Origin: DATMAM01 sp035559995
GTDB taxonomy: Bacteria; Desulfobacterota; Binatia; UBA9968
Assembly (NCBI GenBank): GCA_035559995.1
Contig: DATMAM010000010.1
Coordinates: 13,133-77,132, forward strand
Length of the DNA: 64,000 bases
Direction of reading: 5' to 3'
Within the stretch, counting starts at the first letter, position 1; each line of letters begins with the position of its first letter. The notes beneath the pieces are model-generated. The model did no database searches. It saw only the letters and a program-made list of their open reading frames with translations, and was not told the origin of the DNA. Made by a program: the position numbers and the translations under genes. Positions 53,325-62,721 of this stretch are shown in pieces.

Positions 53325-54395
53325 GTGAGAATTGAACGAGTTGAAGTCACGTCCGTCGAACTTCCCTATAAGAAACCTCTGATCACCGCGACCAACAGTT
53401 TCGTTACCGCCCAAGGGGTTTTAGTCAGAGTAATCGCATACTCCGCGGAAGGGTTTGGCTTCGCGGACCTGTTTCCTAGAACCGGAGAATCGCTAGAGTC
53501 CTGCCGCTACGCGATCGAAACGGTGATTAAGCCAAGAATCCTGGGCCGCGATCTGCGCGAACTTGCGCAACTGCGAAAAGAAATAGACCGGGTCATCATC
53601 GGCAACCTCAGGGCCAAAGCCGCCCTGGAGACCGCGCTCTACGATGCGTTGGCAAAAAACCTCCGTGCCCCGCTCTACCTCCTACTGGGCGGTCGCTTAA
53701 GAAACGAGATCCGGATTATCAAAATGCTCGGGCTCGACAGCCCCGAAGCCATGGCCGAGGAGGCGAAGCGGCTTGTGGACCAAGGGTTCAGCGCCTTAAA
53801 AATAAAGATGAGCGGGGAAAGAGATCTCGATATCCGCCGCCTCGGACTAATACGAAATAAGGTTGGCGACCAAATTTTCCTTAAGGTCGACGCAAACGAG
53901 GCCTATGACGCGAAAACAGCCATACACGTAGCAAAGAAACTCGCCGACCTCGGCGTCGAAATTTTCGAGCAGCCGGTGCCGCGCTCCCAAATTGACGCCC
54001 TACGGGAGGTCAAAAGAAAATCTCCAATCAAGATCGAGGCGGACCAGACGGTTCGTACTGCCGAGGAAGCCTACGCGCTGGTTCGGAGCCGCATAGTTGA
54101 CGGGATTAATACGAGCATCCAAAAATCTGGCGGCCTGAACGAAGTCAGACGAATCGCCGAGCTGTGCGAGATGGTCGGCGTTCACTGCGCGTTATCGAAT
54201 ACGGCCGGCAGTATGGTGGGAGATGCCGCCGCTTTGCATCTCGCCGCAAGCGTTCCAGGCATCGCTCCCCTTTGTGAGATTGGCGAATTTGAGACGATAT
54301 CCGGCGACCCCTTCACCGGATTGAAGATCGAGAACGGAGCCTTACGTGTGCCTGACGCGACAGGCCTGGGTGTCTTTCCCAAGGGCAGCGAGTAA
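53325..54395 (+). CDS. Mandelate racemase/muconate lactonizing enzyme-type enolase superfamily protein
   Basis: 356 residues from a GTG at 53325. The barrel shows the K159-x-K161 motif (ALKIKMSG), metal ligands D189 (KVDANEAYD), E215 (IFEQPVP) and D240 (IEADQT), and a C-terminal lid. This places it in the MLE/dipeptide epimerase/mandelate racemase group, which abstracts an alpha proton of a carboxylate. As the last gene of the GntR-UbiD operon it probably handles a cyclic or hydroxy acid intermediate. Confidence 0.9.
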   Translation: MRIERVEVTSVELPYKKPLITATNSFVTAQGVLVRVIAYSAEGFGFADLFPRTGESLESCRYAIETVIKPRILGRDLRELAQLRKEIDRVIIGNLRAKAALETALYDALAKNLRAPLYLLLGGRLRNEIRIIKMLGLDSPEAMAEEAKRLVDQGFSALKIKMSGERDLDIRRLGLIRNKVGDQIFLKVDANEAYDAKTAIHVAKKLADLGVEIFEQPVPRSQIDALREVKRKSPIKIEADQTVRTAEEAYALVRSRIVDGINTSIQKSGGLNEVRRIAELCEMVGVHCALSNTAGSMVGDAAALHLAASVPGIAPLCEIGEFETISGDPFTGLKIENGALRVPDATGLGVFPKGSE

Positions 54396-54464
54396 CTAGC
54401 TGCCCCTGGCTGGCGCCACTAAGCCGCCAACGACGAGCCGTCAGTGTTTCGCTTCTTAAGAAAG

Positions 54465-54557
54465 TGGCGGAGAGAGAGGGATTCGAACCCTCGGTACCCT
54501 TTTAAGGGGTACACACGCTTAGCAGGCGTGCGCCTTCGACCACTCGGCCATCTCTCC
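54465..54557 (-). tRNA. tRNA-Ser (GCU), encoded CCA
   Basis: A class II cloverleaf on the minus strand with acceptor GGAGAGA/TCTCTCC, anticodon loop CTGCTAA (GCT), a long variable arm (TACCCCTTAAAAGGGTA), and GGTTCGAATCC T arm. The discriminator is G and CCA is encoded. Confidence 0.96.
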
Positions 54558-54635
54558 GTTCTTGAAGAACCGTGATCGTGCTCGTCGTCCGTGCTCGCCG
54601 CGAACACGAATCACGAACACGAGACACGAATCGAC

Positions 54636-54725
54636 TGGCGGAGGGGGCGAGATTCGAACTCGCGGTCCACGAAAGTGGACGCCGGTTTTCAAGACCGGTG
54701 CCTTAAACCGCTCGGCCACCCCTCC
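54636..54725 (-). tRNA. tRNA-Ser (UGA), encoded CCA
   Basis: A class II cloverleaf with acceptor GGAGGGG/CCCCTCC, anticodon loop CTTGAAA (TGA), a long variable arm (CGTCCACTTTCGTGGAC), and encoded GCCA. It lies 78 bases upstream of the tRNA-Ser(GCU) on the same strand, so they may be cotranscribed. The gap between them holds short CACGAA/GAACACGA repeats. Confidence 0.96.
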
Positions 54726-54985
54726 CGCGATGATCGGGCGCGCAGCTTTTGGACTTTTGAGATCGACCCCGAACAACGCTCAAGATTACCTTGGGCAGGT
54801 GGCGTCCTTGAAAACTAACATATCTCGAATGTGCGGCCAAGCACCGCGCGAAGACCGGTGTGGCTGAAACTGCTGCGGTTCCCTATTCCCGCCTATTCTC
54901 AACGCCTCCCGGAAATACCTTGTAATTTACGGCCGGCTCCGCTATGAACGCGGCCTGGAAGATCGCCTGCCAGGTCTTTGCGGCC

Positions 54986-55339
54986 ATGAAAGCGGTACTT
55001 TTGGTCGACGACAATACCTCGCTTTGCCACATCATCGCCGACCTGTTGCGCGATCGAAGCTACGAGGTTCGCGAAGCGACCGCCGGGAAAGACGCCGTTC
55101 AGCTGGTGAGGAGCCGCCGGTTTGACGTCGTGATCGCGGATCTGCTTCTGTCGGGAGAGTTGAACGGCATTGATGTCTTGGCCCTTCACAACCGCCTCTC
55201 GCCCGAAAAGCAAAGGATTCTTTTCACCGCGTTCCAGTCGCGCCAGCTTCCCAACATCTGCGCGTACATCGGCGCGCGCTACCTGCCGAAGCCGGCTTCG
55301 CTGCGAGATTTAATTCGGCTGATCGAAGGCCACTCCTGA
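54986..55339 (+). CDS. Stand-alone response-regulator receiver domain
   Basis: 117 residues from ATG 54986: acidic D8-D9, phospho-acceptor D52 in VVIADLLLSG, a Thr at the conserved switch position (T81), and K102 in YLPKPAS. There is no output domain, so it acts by protein contact like CheY or Spo0F. A start 42 bases upstream is possible but adds an unlike sequence. There is no kinase adjacent; the large hybrid-lacking kinase at 31377 is one conceivable partner. Confidence 0.88.
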   Translation: MKAVLLVDDNTSLCHIIADLLRDRSYEVREATAGKDAVQLVRSRRFDVVIADLLLSGELNGIDVLALHNRLSPEKQRILFTAFQSRQLPNICAYIGARYLPKPASLRDLIRLIEGHS

Positions 55340-55457
55340 GTTGAGCCCCCGGCCAACCGCGCGAGAAAGAATTTTAAAAAATGCGGCGAGGATTTGGCTT
55401 TGGCCCGGAACGACGAGCCGGGCGACGAATTGGCGATCGGATTTTTGCTTCGGGACA

Positions 55458-56576
55458 CTACCGGCCCAAGACCCATTTCATCCGTTCGATGACGTCCGGC
55501 GGTTGCGCGGTCACTTCCTTGGCCATCTCTTCCAGCTCCTCCCCACTGAGCGGATTTAATTCCCACCGGCGCTTTTCGACTTCAGCGATCAGCTCGGGGC
55601 TTTTCAGCGCTCGGGCGTAAGCTTCCCGGAGAAGCTTCACTCGGTCGGCGGGCACGCCGGGAGGCGCGACAATCGGCCGCCCCAGGGTTGCCGCGGTCAG
55701 CACCACCTTGGCAAGGCGCCTGCCTGGCTCAGGCGTTTTGTATTGCTCCATCAGCTCGTAGATCGTCGGCACGTTTGCGAGTCGCGGATCGCGCTTTTTG
55801 CCCATCTGAACCAGGACCCGAACGAACCCTTTCTTGTACCAGCCGATGTAGGGCTCGCGGCCGAAGAAGGTCGCGATCAATGGCGACCAGCACTGGACCT
55901 CGCCGCGCTCGACGGCGAGATCGATTTCCGAGCCGCCCTGGTAGCCGCCGACGATCTGGTGTTTCGCTCCGAGAGTTTCTTCAAGGAGGCGCGGAATGTA
56001 GTGTCCCGTGGTGCCGGTGCCGGAGCTGCCGCATCTCGGCGGCTGTTTTGCGTTTCGAATATCCTCGATCGTGCGATACGGCGTGTCCGCGCGCACGTAG
56101 TGCAGCGCATCGTTTTGTTCGGGCGAGCCGATCCACGTAAACCTCGCCCAATCGAACTGGACTTCCGGGCGTTTGACCAGCTGATCGAAATAGAGAGCCG
56201 GCAGGATCGCGCCGAGCGTGAGGCCGTCCGGCTTAGCCAGGTTGTAGAGATGATTGGCGGCGACCAGCGATCCCGCGCCGGGCATGTTTTGGACGATGAC
56301 GTTGGGGTTTCCCGGAATGTGCTTGCCGAGGTGCTGCGCGAGCAGGCGCGCCCAGAGATCGTAGCCGCCGCCGGTCGACGAACCGACGATCAGCGTGACC
56401 GTCTTGCCTTGATAGAAGTTCGCCTGCGCGCCGGCGGGAGCTGGATTTAGCAAGTCGGGAAGTTGCAGGGCTGAAAAAGCTAAGAGACTGAGAAGCCTTA
56501 GAGCTTTCAATTTTTCAACCCTGCAACCTTCAGCTTCGACTCGCCAACGCTTCGCCGTGCTACAGCGCCGGCACAA
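55458..56576 (-). CDS. TctC/Bug-family solute-binding protein 2
   Basis: Up to 372 residues; the conserved mature start is NFYQGKTVTLIVGSSTGGGYDLW after a hydrophobic leader, with PGNPNVIVQNMPGAGSLVAANHLYN. The frame opens at ATG 56576 and overlaps the amidohydrolase gene by 17 bases. A downstream non-ATG start would give a more usual signal peptide. No TctA or TctB is present. Together with the flanking copy at 58355 it brackets an amidohydrolase. Confidence 0.88.
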   Translation of the reverse strand: MCRRCSTAKRWRVEAEGCRVEKLKALRLLSLLAFSALQLPDLLNPAPAGAQANFYQGKTVTLIVGSSTGGGYDLWARLLAQHLGKHIPGNPNVIVQNMPGAGSLVAANHLYNLAKPDGLTLGAILPALYFDQLVKRPEVQFDWARFTWIGSPEQNDALHYVRADTPYRTIEDIRNAKQPPRCGSSGTGTTGHYIPRLLEETLGAKHQIVGGYQGGSEIDLAVERGEVQCWSPLIATFFGREPYIGWYKKGFVRVLVQMGKKRDPRLANVPTIYELMEQYKTPEPGRRLAKVVLTAATLGRPIVAPPGVPADRVKLLREAYARALKSPELIAEVEKRRWELNPLSGEELEEMAKEVTAQPPDVIERMKWVLGR

Positions 56577-58230
56577 ACAGATCCTTGCGCCTCACCTTGC
56601 CGGGGAAGCTGTCGCGGCATTGGCCGTCTTCCACGACCGCTTTGCCGTTGACGATGACGGCCTTTATCCCCGGCGGGTGCCGCCGCACCTCGTTCGCGTC
56701 GAGCTTGTCCGGATAGCCGTTGCCGAGAAGGTCGTCGATCTTGTCCGGATCGAAGACCGTGATGTCGGCGGGCGCGCCAACCTTTAGGTTGCCGCGATTG
56801 AGCTTGAGCTTCGACGCGGGAAACCCGGTGAGCTTCCAGACGGCTTGCTCGAGCGGGAAAAGCTTTTTCTCGCGGCACCAGTGACCGAGAATTTTCGCCG
56901 GCGCCCCGTGCCAGAAGAAGCGGTCGAGGTGCGCGCCCGCGTCGGTCCCGATCAGGCTGGTGCGGCTTTTGATCATCTCCGCCAATAGGTCGAGATGGCC
57001 GTTGGCGAAACCCAGGTAAAGCCACTGCGATGCGAGATCGTCCTGAAGCCAGGTATCGAAAAAGGCGTCGATGTCCGACTTAGCTGAAATCCGCGCGATC
57101 TCCCTGACGGTCTTTCCCTTAAGCGGACTCACGGCATCGCTTTTCGGCTTCTCCAGATAGATTCTGCCCCACCCGAGCCATTCCGGGAGGAGCGGCTTGC
57201 CGCTGTTGGCGATTCGCTCCTCGTTCAGCTTGGCTCGGATCGCCGCCTCCTTTAAGCGCGCGCGGATGTCGTCCGCCGATTTTATCGCCTCCCACGTCGG
57301 CAGGCCGGCGAAGATCGGGCAATCCTTGATGCCAAAGCGCCAGATGTGCTGGTAAGGAATCACGACTCCCATGATCTCTTTGCCCCGCCTTGCGGCTTCT
57401 TCCATGAGGCTCATCGCGCGCGGGGCGTCCTCCTTCTCTCCCGGCCGCAGCCGAAATTCGTTCCCGATCATGAGCGCGCGAATTTTTTCCACCATGTCCG
57501 GATAGCCGCTTTCGCGCTTGAGCAGATTGCCGAACCCGTTGAACTGAAAGCAGCCGCCGTACTCGGCCGCGAGGTTCGCCAACTCGACGATTTCCTCCGC
57601 GCTGGCAAACGTGCTCGGCGTGCCGGCATGAACCGCCGGCCCGCCGCGCGGGCTCGAGGAGAACCCGATCGCCCCCGCCTCCAGCCCCTCGCGCACCATC
57701 TTTTTCATCGCCGCCATTTCCTCGGCGCTGGCTTCTCTCTGGTAAGCGGCCTCGCCCATCACCGTCAGGCGCACCGGGGAGTGCGGCATCAGCGCCGCCA
57801 CGTTGATGCCGACCCGGCCTTCCAGGTAATCCAGATACTCGGGGAACGTTTTCCACTTCCAAATTTTCTCGTCGATGTAGTTGTCGAGAACGCGCTTGAG
57901 GTAATTCACGAGGACTTTGAGCGGCTCGCTTGCGGGCGGCACCGGAGCGCACGAGGCGCCGCAGTCGCCGATGACGACCGTGGTCACGCCGTAATTCACC
58001 ACCGGATTGCCGTGCGGGTAGAGCACGAGGAAAAGGTCCATGTGCGTATGCGAGTCGATAAAGCCGGGAGCGACGACGTTCCCTTTGGCGTCGATCTCCT
58101 TGGCGCCGCTCCCCAGGTTTTTCCCGATCGCGGCGATCGTCTCGCCATCGACGGCAAGATCGGCCTCAAACCCCTGCTGCCCCGTGCCGTCGACTATAAG
58201 CCCGTTACGAATCAGTAGATCGTGTGCCAT
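56560..58230 (-). CDS. N-acyl-D-amino-acid deacylase-like amidohydrolase
   Basis: 556 residues with the amidohydrolase metal site H61-x-H63 (FIDSHTHMD), a middle GVTTVVIGDCGASCAPV that is diagnostic for the D-aminoacylase branch, and the C-terminal PADITVFDPDKIDD. The AGGAGGTCAACGCC site precedes the ATG. It probably hydrolyses an N-acyl amino acid or a related amide taken up by the neighbouring TctC proteins. The two TctC genes flank it on the same strand. Confidence 0.9.
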   Translation of the reverse strand: MAHDLLIRNGLIVDGTGQQGFEADLAVDGETIAAIGKNLGSGAKEIDAKGNVVAPGFIDSHTHMDLFLVLYPHGNPVVNYGVTTVVIGDCGASCAPVPPASEPLKVLVNYLKRVLDNYIDEKIWKWKTFPEYLDYLEGRVGINVAALMPHSPVRLTVMGEAAYQREASAEEMAAMKKMVREGLEAGAIGFSSSPRGGPAVHAGTPSTFASAEEIVELANLAAEYGGCFQFNGFGNLLKRESGYPDMVEKIRALMIGNEFRLRPGEKEDAPRAMSLMEEAARRGKEIMGVVIPYQHIWRFGIKDCPIFAGLPTWEAIKSADDIRARLKEAAIRAKLNEERIANSGKPLLPEWLGWGRIYLEKPKSDAVSPLKGKTVREIARISAKSDIDAFFDTWLQDDLASQWLYLGFANGHLDLLAEMIKSRTSLIGTDAGAHLDRFFWHGAPAKILGHWCREKKLFPLEQAVWKLTGFPASKLKLNRGNLKVGAPADITVFDPDKIDDLLGNGYPDKLDANEVRRHPPGIKAVIVNGKAVVEDGQCRDSFPGKVRRKDLFVPAL

Positions 58231-58354
58231 GGCGTTGACCTCCTCGGTATGATTGGCGTTCTCTCGCTCCTTCGATCCCGCAAGCGATCCTTAACTTCTA
58301 CTCCAAATTGCCACTCTTGGCGATAGCGCGAGACGCTGCGCGCGTGCGCGAGTC

Positions 58355-59416
58355 TCAGTTGCCCAGTATGGTTTTGAGTTTGGCGACGATCTCGGGCGGC
58401 TGCGCCATCGCCTCCTTGACAATCGCTTGAAGCTCCTCGCCGGTCGCGGGTTCGAGTTCGTACTTTCGCTTCTTGATCTCATCCAAAAATGCGCCGTCCT
58501 TCATCGTCTTGTCGAAGGCTTCCCGGAGAATTTTTACCCGCTCCGGCGGCACCCCCGGAGGCGCCATCATCGGCCGTCCGAGCGCGCCCACCGCGAGGAT
58601 CACGGTAGCCAAGCGCCGGCCGGCCTCGGGCGTCTTGTACTGCTCCATGAGCTCGTGAATCGACGGCGTGTCCGGCAAGCGCGGGTCCCGCCTGCGTCCC
58701 GTCTGCAGGAGGTTACGGACAAAACCTTTCTGCCGCCAGCTCCCGTAGGGCTCGCGCGAGAAAAACGCCTCGATCGTAAAAGAGCGGCACTGGATTTCGC
58801 CCCTCTCAATGGCCAGATCGATCTCCGGACCGCCGGGATAGCCGAGCACGGTCTGAATCTTCAGCGGCGGGAAAATCTCTTCCAGCAGGCGCGACAGAAT
58901 GTAGTCGGTGCCGCCGGTTCCCGTGGTGCCGCATTTCGGCGGCTCCTTGGCGGTTCTTATATCCTCGATCGATTTGTACGGCGCGTCGGCGCGCATCATC
59001 ATTTGCTGCTCGCCTCGAACGGGCGAGCCGATGAAGATAAATTTCGCCCAGTCGAATTTGGCTTCCTTCCGGCCCACGAGCTGATTCAGGTAGAGGCCCG
59101 GAATGATCGATCCGATCACAGTCAAACCGTCCGGCTTGGCGACGTTGTAGAGATAGTTCGCGGCGATCTGGTGGCCTGCGCCGGGCATGTTCTGCACCAC
59201 GGTTTCCGGGTTTCCCGGTATGTGCCTGCCGATATGAGCGGCGAGAATCCGCGCCCACTGATCGTAGAGGGCCCCGGGCGTGGTTCCGACGATGACGGTC
59301 AGGGTCTTTCCCTTGTAGAACGGTTCCTGGCCGTAAAGACTGCCGATCAAGGACAGGCTGGCGAGGATGAGAACGGCCAGCGCGAACGCCTTCGGTCCGA
59401 TGTCCTGCTTTCCCAT
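58355..59416 (-). CDS. TctC/Bug-family solute-binding protein 3
   Basis: 353 residues with a signal peptide (ALAVLILASLSLIGSLYGQ) and the Bug start FYKGKTLTVIVGTTPGALYDQWARI. It is clearly paralogous to the copy at 55458 in the LLEE, EIDLAIERGEIQC and RRLATVILAVGALGRPM regions. CAGGAGGGCTCC precedes the ATG. No transporter membrane genes accompany it. The 124-base gap before the amidohydrolase has no feature. Confidence 0.9.
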   Translation of the reverse strand: MGKQDIGPKAFALAVLILASLSLIGSLYGQEPFYKGKTLTVIVGTTPGALYDQWARILAAHIGRHIPGNPETVVQNMPGAGHQIAANYLYNVAKPDGLTVIGSIIPGLYLNQLVGRKEAKFDWAKFIFIGSPVRGEQQMMMRADAPYKSIEDIRTAKEPPKCGTTGTGGTDYILSRLLEEIFPPLKIQTVLGYPGGPEIDLAIERGEIQCRSFTIEAFFSREPYGSWRQKGFVRNLLQTGRRRDPRLPDTPSIHELMEQYKTPEAGRRLATVILAVGALGRPMMAPPGVPPERVKILREAFDKTMKDGAFLDEIKKRKYELEPATGEELQAIVKEAMAQPPEIVAKLKTILGN

Positions 59417-59530
59417 GGAGCCCTCCTGTGAGAAGCTGGATCAGCGGGTCGATGTAACCACACCTGCAAGCGAATTGGAAGGCGTCGGCAAAGTTTCGGC
59501 GCGAGAGCGGGCGGGCGGCAGCAGACCCGT

Positions 59531-60802
59531 CTAGCCGATCTTTTCCAGCCCGCCCATGTAGGGCCTGAGCGCCGGCGGGATAACGACGCTCCCGTCCTTC
59601 TGCTGGTAATTTTCCAGCACGGCGACGAAAGTTCGGCCGACGGCAAGGCCGGAGCCGTTGAGCGTGTGAACGAACAGCGGCCGTCCCCGGCTTTCCCGCC
59701 GATAGCGGATGTTGGCGCGGCGCGCCTGAAAATCTTCGCAGTTCGAGCACGAGCTGATCTCGCGGTAGGCGTTCTGTCCGGGAAGCCAGACTTCGATATC
59801 GTACGTTTTGGCCGCGGCGAAGCCGAGGTCTCCCGTGCACAGCTCGACGATCCGATAGGGCAGGTTGAGCCGCCGCAGAACCTCGGCCGCATCCTCGACC
59901 ATCTTTTCCAGCTCTTCGTACGACGTCTCGGGCTCGGTGATCTTCACCAGCTCGACTTTGTTGAACTGGTGCTGGCGGATAAGGCCGCGCACGTCCTGGC
60001 CGTAAGATCCGGCCTCCCGGCGAAAGCACGCGGTATAGGCGACGTACCGGAGCGGCAGATCGCGCCTGTCGAGCATTTCCTCGCGGTGAAGATTCGTGAG
60101 CGGAACCTCGGCGGTCGGGATCAAAAAATAGTCGGGGTCGGCCGTGCGAAACAGATCCTCTTCAAACTTCGGCAGCTGCCCGGTGCCGATCAGCGTCTGG
60201 CGGTTCGCGAGAAAAGGCGGCAGGGTTTCCTCGTAGCCGCGCTCGCGCGTGTGCAGGTCCAGCATGAAATTGATGAGCGCGCGCTCCAGCAGCGCCCCCT
60301 CGCGGCGGTAAAGGGCGAAGCGCGAGCCCGCGAGCTTTGCGGCGCGCGCAAAATCCAAAATGCCCAACTCCTCGCCGATGTCCCAGTGGTTTTTCGGCGC
60401 AAAGTCAAACTTTGGCGGCTCGCCCCAGCGTCTGATCTCTCTGTTGTCCTGCGCGCCTTCGCCTATCGGAACGCTCTCGTGCGGCAGATTCGGGATTAGC
60501 AGCAGGCGCTCCTGCAGCCGGCGCTCGGCCTCGGCCAGCGGCGCCTGCGCCTCCTCGATGGCGCGCGCCAGTTCTTCGCTTTCCTTCATCAGAGCGGAAG
60601 CGTCCCGACCCTCGCGCCTTGCCTTGCCAATCTCGGCCGAAAGGCGATTTTTTTTCTCCTTGAGGCTTTCCCAGCGAAATACGGCCTCGCGCCGCCCGCG
60701 GTCCAAAGCCTGTAGCTCGTCCCAATCGATCTTTGTGCCGCGCGCGCCGATGCGCGCGCGAACGTGATCGAGGTTCTCACGGATAAGCTTGATATCGATC
60801 AT
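59531..60802 (-). CDS. serS: Seryl-tRNA synthetase
   Basis: 423 residues: an N-terminal coiled-coil arm (about 30-105) that grips the long variable arm of tRNA-Ser, and a class II catalytic core with motif 2 FRREAGSYGQDVRGLIRQHQF and motif 3 NGSGLAVGRTFVAVLENYQ. The length is standard. It lies about 5 kb from two tRNA-Ser genes. The start ATG 60802 lacks a clear ribosome site. Confidence 0.97.
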   Translation of the reverse strand: MIDIKLIRENLDHVRARIGARGTKIDWDELQALDRGRREAVFRWESLKEKKNRLSAEIGKARREGRDASALMKESEELARAIEEAQAPLAEAERRLQERLLLIPNLPHESVPIGEGAQDNREIRRWGEPPKFDFAPKNHWDIGEELGILDFARAAKLAGSRFALYRREGALLERALINFMLDLHTRERGYEETLPPFLANRQTLIGTGQLPKFEEDLFRTADPDYFLIPTAEVPLTNLHREEMLDRRDLPLRYVAYTACFRREAGSYGQDVRGLIRQHQFNKVELVKITEPETSYEELEKMVEDAAEVLRRLNLPYRIVELCTGDLGFAAAKTYDIEVWLPGQNAYREISSCSNCEDFQARRANIRYRRESRGRPLFVHTLNGSGLAVGRTFVAVLENYQQKDGSVVIPPALRPYMGGLEKIG

Positions 60803-60927
60803 AGGTCACGTGTCCGGCACTGATCCCTCGTCGCTCTAGGGTTCGGAAAATGGCTCGCGTTCGTCGGAAAGCGCTTACCGTCGCGATGCTCGCGCTCGGC
60901 CGGCGAGTGAGCGGAATTCAATCTGCC

Positions 60928-62721
60928 TCAGCTTTCCTGATGCCGGCTCAGCCGGTGCACCATGACTCTCCCCGCGATCGCCAGGATCGCCAGCGCGCCG
61001 ATCAACATCACGCCCAGCGCCGCCGTCCGGCCGGGATAGCCGTCCTCCCACGTGTGCCAGATGATGACCGAAAGCACGGGATTGCCCCTGGTCGAAAGGA
61101 TGAGCGGGATCGAGAGATTGCGCAGCGCGTGCGAAGCGACCCAGATAGCGCCGCTGATGAACGCCGGCATCAGCAACGGCAGCGTAATCCGCCGCATGAT
61201 GCTGCTCCAGCTCGAGCCGCAGACCTCTCCCGCCTCCTCCAGTTCTTGGTGAATCTGCGTGAGCGCCCCCATCATCGTTCTCGTGCCGAACGCGACATAG
61301 CTCACGGCCAAAGCCATCACCAAGATCCACAGCGATCCGTACAGCCCGAGGTGGTTCAAGGGCGGCTGCATATACAAAAAGATGAACGCGATCCCGATGA
61401 TGACTCCGGGAAGGGACTGCGGCAGGAACGTTATCGCATCCAGGAAGCCCCTCCACTTCGCGATTCTGCCTCGCACCACGGTCCAGCCCACGATCAGCGA
61501 AAGAATCATCGTCACCGCCGCCGTCGCCAGCGCCACGATGACCGTGTTCCCGATCGCCTCCTGAATCTGGCGCAAGCTGAGCACCGCGCGGTAGTTTCTG
61601 AGCGTCAAGCCGCTCAGGGCTTCCCAGGACGGCGTGGTATAAACCGGCAGGAGCGAAGTCCACACCAGAACGAAACAGGGAGCCGCGATCGTCACGGCAA
61701 AATAAACCACAAACAGCGCGAAGGCCGCGTGGCGCCACTTTCCCAGCTGCAGGATCCGCGGCCGGTACCCCTTGCCCGTCACTGTGGCAAAGCGGCGCAC
61801 GTCTCCAATGAGCCGCCGGTACCAAAAGACCAACAGAATGCTGATCAAGAGATAGCTCGCTCCGAGCGCGGCCGACAATCCGTACTGCGGCGGGACAAAT
61901 CGCTGCGCGCTAAAGTAAATATAAGAAGAGAACACGAAAATCCGCGCGGGAAGGCCGATCACCAAAGGGATCTCCAGCGACTCCATGCTGTTCATGAAGC
62001 TGTACATGCCGGCGGCCAGCAGCGCCGGGCTGAGCAGCGGGAGAAAGATGCGAAAGAACGTGGTGAAATTTGACGCGCCGGCCGCGCGCGAAGCTTCCTC
62101 CAGACTCGGGTCCATCGCCCGGAAAGCGCCGACGATGATCAGAAAGATCGTCGTCACGCCCCTTAAGCCATCGAGAAATATCATTCCCCAGAGGCTATAG
62201 ATGTTGAACGGACCCTGCGCGATCTCGATGCCAAAGAACGACGCCGCGCTTCGCAGCCAGAGATTGAACAGGCCGATGTGGGGCGAAAGCAGAAAAGTCC
62301 ACGAGACCGCAAAGAGCAGCCCCGGGATCGCCATCGGAACGATGATCAGCCCCCACGCCACGTTGCGAAAGGGCATGTCGGTCCGCTCTGTCAAGAAAGC
62401 AAAAAGGACCGCGAGGACTAAGGAAAGCAGCGTGCTCGCCGCGGCAAACACGGCCGTGTTGGCGAACATCACGTAGGTGTGCGAGGTCGAGTAAGCGTTA
62501 ATGTAGTTCTGGAGGGTAAACGCTTCCGGATGCCACGGTGTTCCTGATCGAAAGCTCGAAACGATGAGGAAAAAAAGCGGGACGACAATAAGCCACGCCG
62601 TAAAGGCGGTGCCCAGGAAGGGCACCAGGTATTGTCGTCCCTGCGAGACTAACCAGCTGGGAATCGGCCCGCGCTTCTCAAATTCCGCCGCGCTTTGTGA
62701 AAAAACTCCTCCGCTGCTCAT
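60928..62721 (-). CDS. Fused double-domain ABC permease, iron/phosphonate type
   Basis: 597 residues with about 12 membrane segments in two homologous halves, each ending in an EAA-type loop (LEEASRAAGASNFTTFFRIFLP and LEEAGEVCGSSWSSIMRRITLP). This layout belongs to iron(III)/2-aminoethylphosphonate-type transporters (FbpB-like). Its start overlaps the binding-protein stop in ATGA. The ATPase expected for a working transporter is not in the window; it may be elsewhere or beyond the right edge. Confidence 0.92.
   Translation of the reverse strand: MSSGGVFSQSAAEFEKRGPIPSWLVSQGRQYLVPFLGTAFTAWLIVVPLFFLIVSSFRSGTPWHPEAFTLQNYINAYSTSHTYVMFANTAVFAAASTLLSLVLAVLFAFLTERTDMPFRNVAWGLIIVPMAIPGLLFAVSWTFLLSPHIGLFNLWLRSAASFFGIEIAQGPFNIYSLWGMIFLDGLRGVTTIFLIIVGAFRAMDPSLEEASRAAGASNFTTFFRIFLPLLSPALLAAGMYSFMNSMESLEIPLVIGLPARIFVFSSYIYFSAQRFVPPQYGLSAALGASYLLISILLVFWYRRLIGDVRRFATVTGKGYRPRILQLGKWRHAAFALFVVYFAVTIAAPCFVLVWTSLLPVYTTPSWEALSGLTLRNYRAVLSLRQIQEAIGNTVIVALATAAVTMILSLIVGWTVVRGRIAKWRGFLDAITFLPQSLPGVIIGIAFIFLYMQPPLNHLGLYGSLWILVMALAVSYVAFGTRTMMGALTQIHQELEEAGEVCGSSWSSIMRRITLPLLMPAFISGAIWVASHALRNLSIPLILSTRGNPVLSVIIWHTWEDGYPGRTAALGVMLIGALAILAIAGRVMVHRLSRHQES

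Noticed and set aside
60850..62073. 407-codon plus-strand frame opposite the permease
   Set aside because: It is His/Arg/Gln-rich and lies opposite a clear membrane protein.
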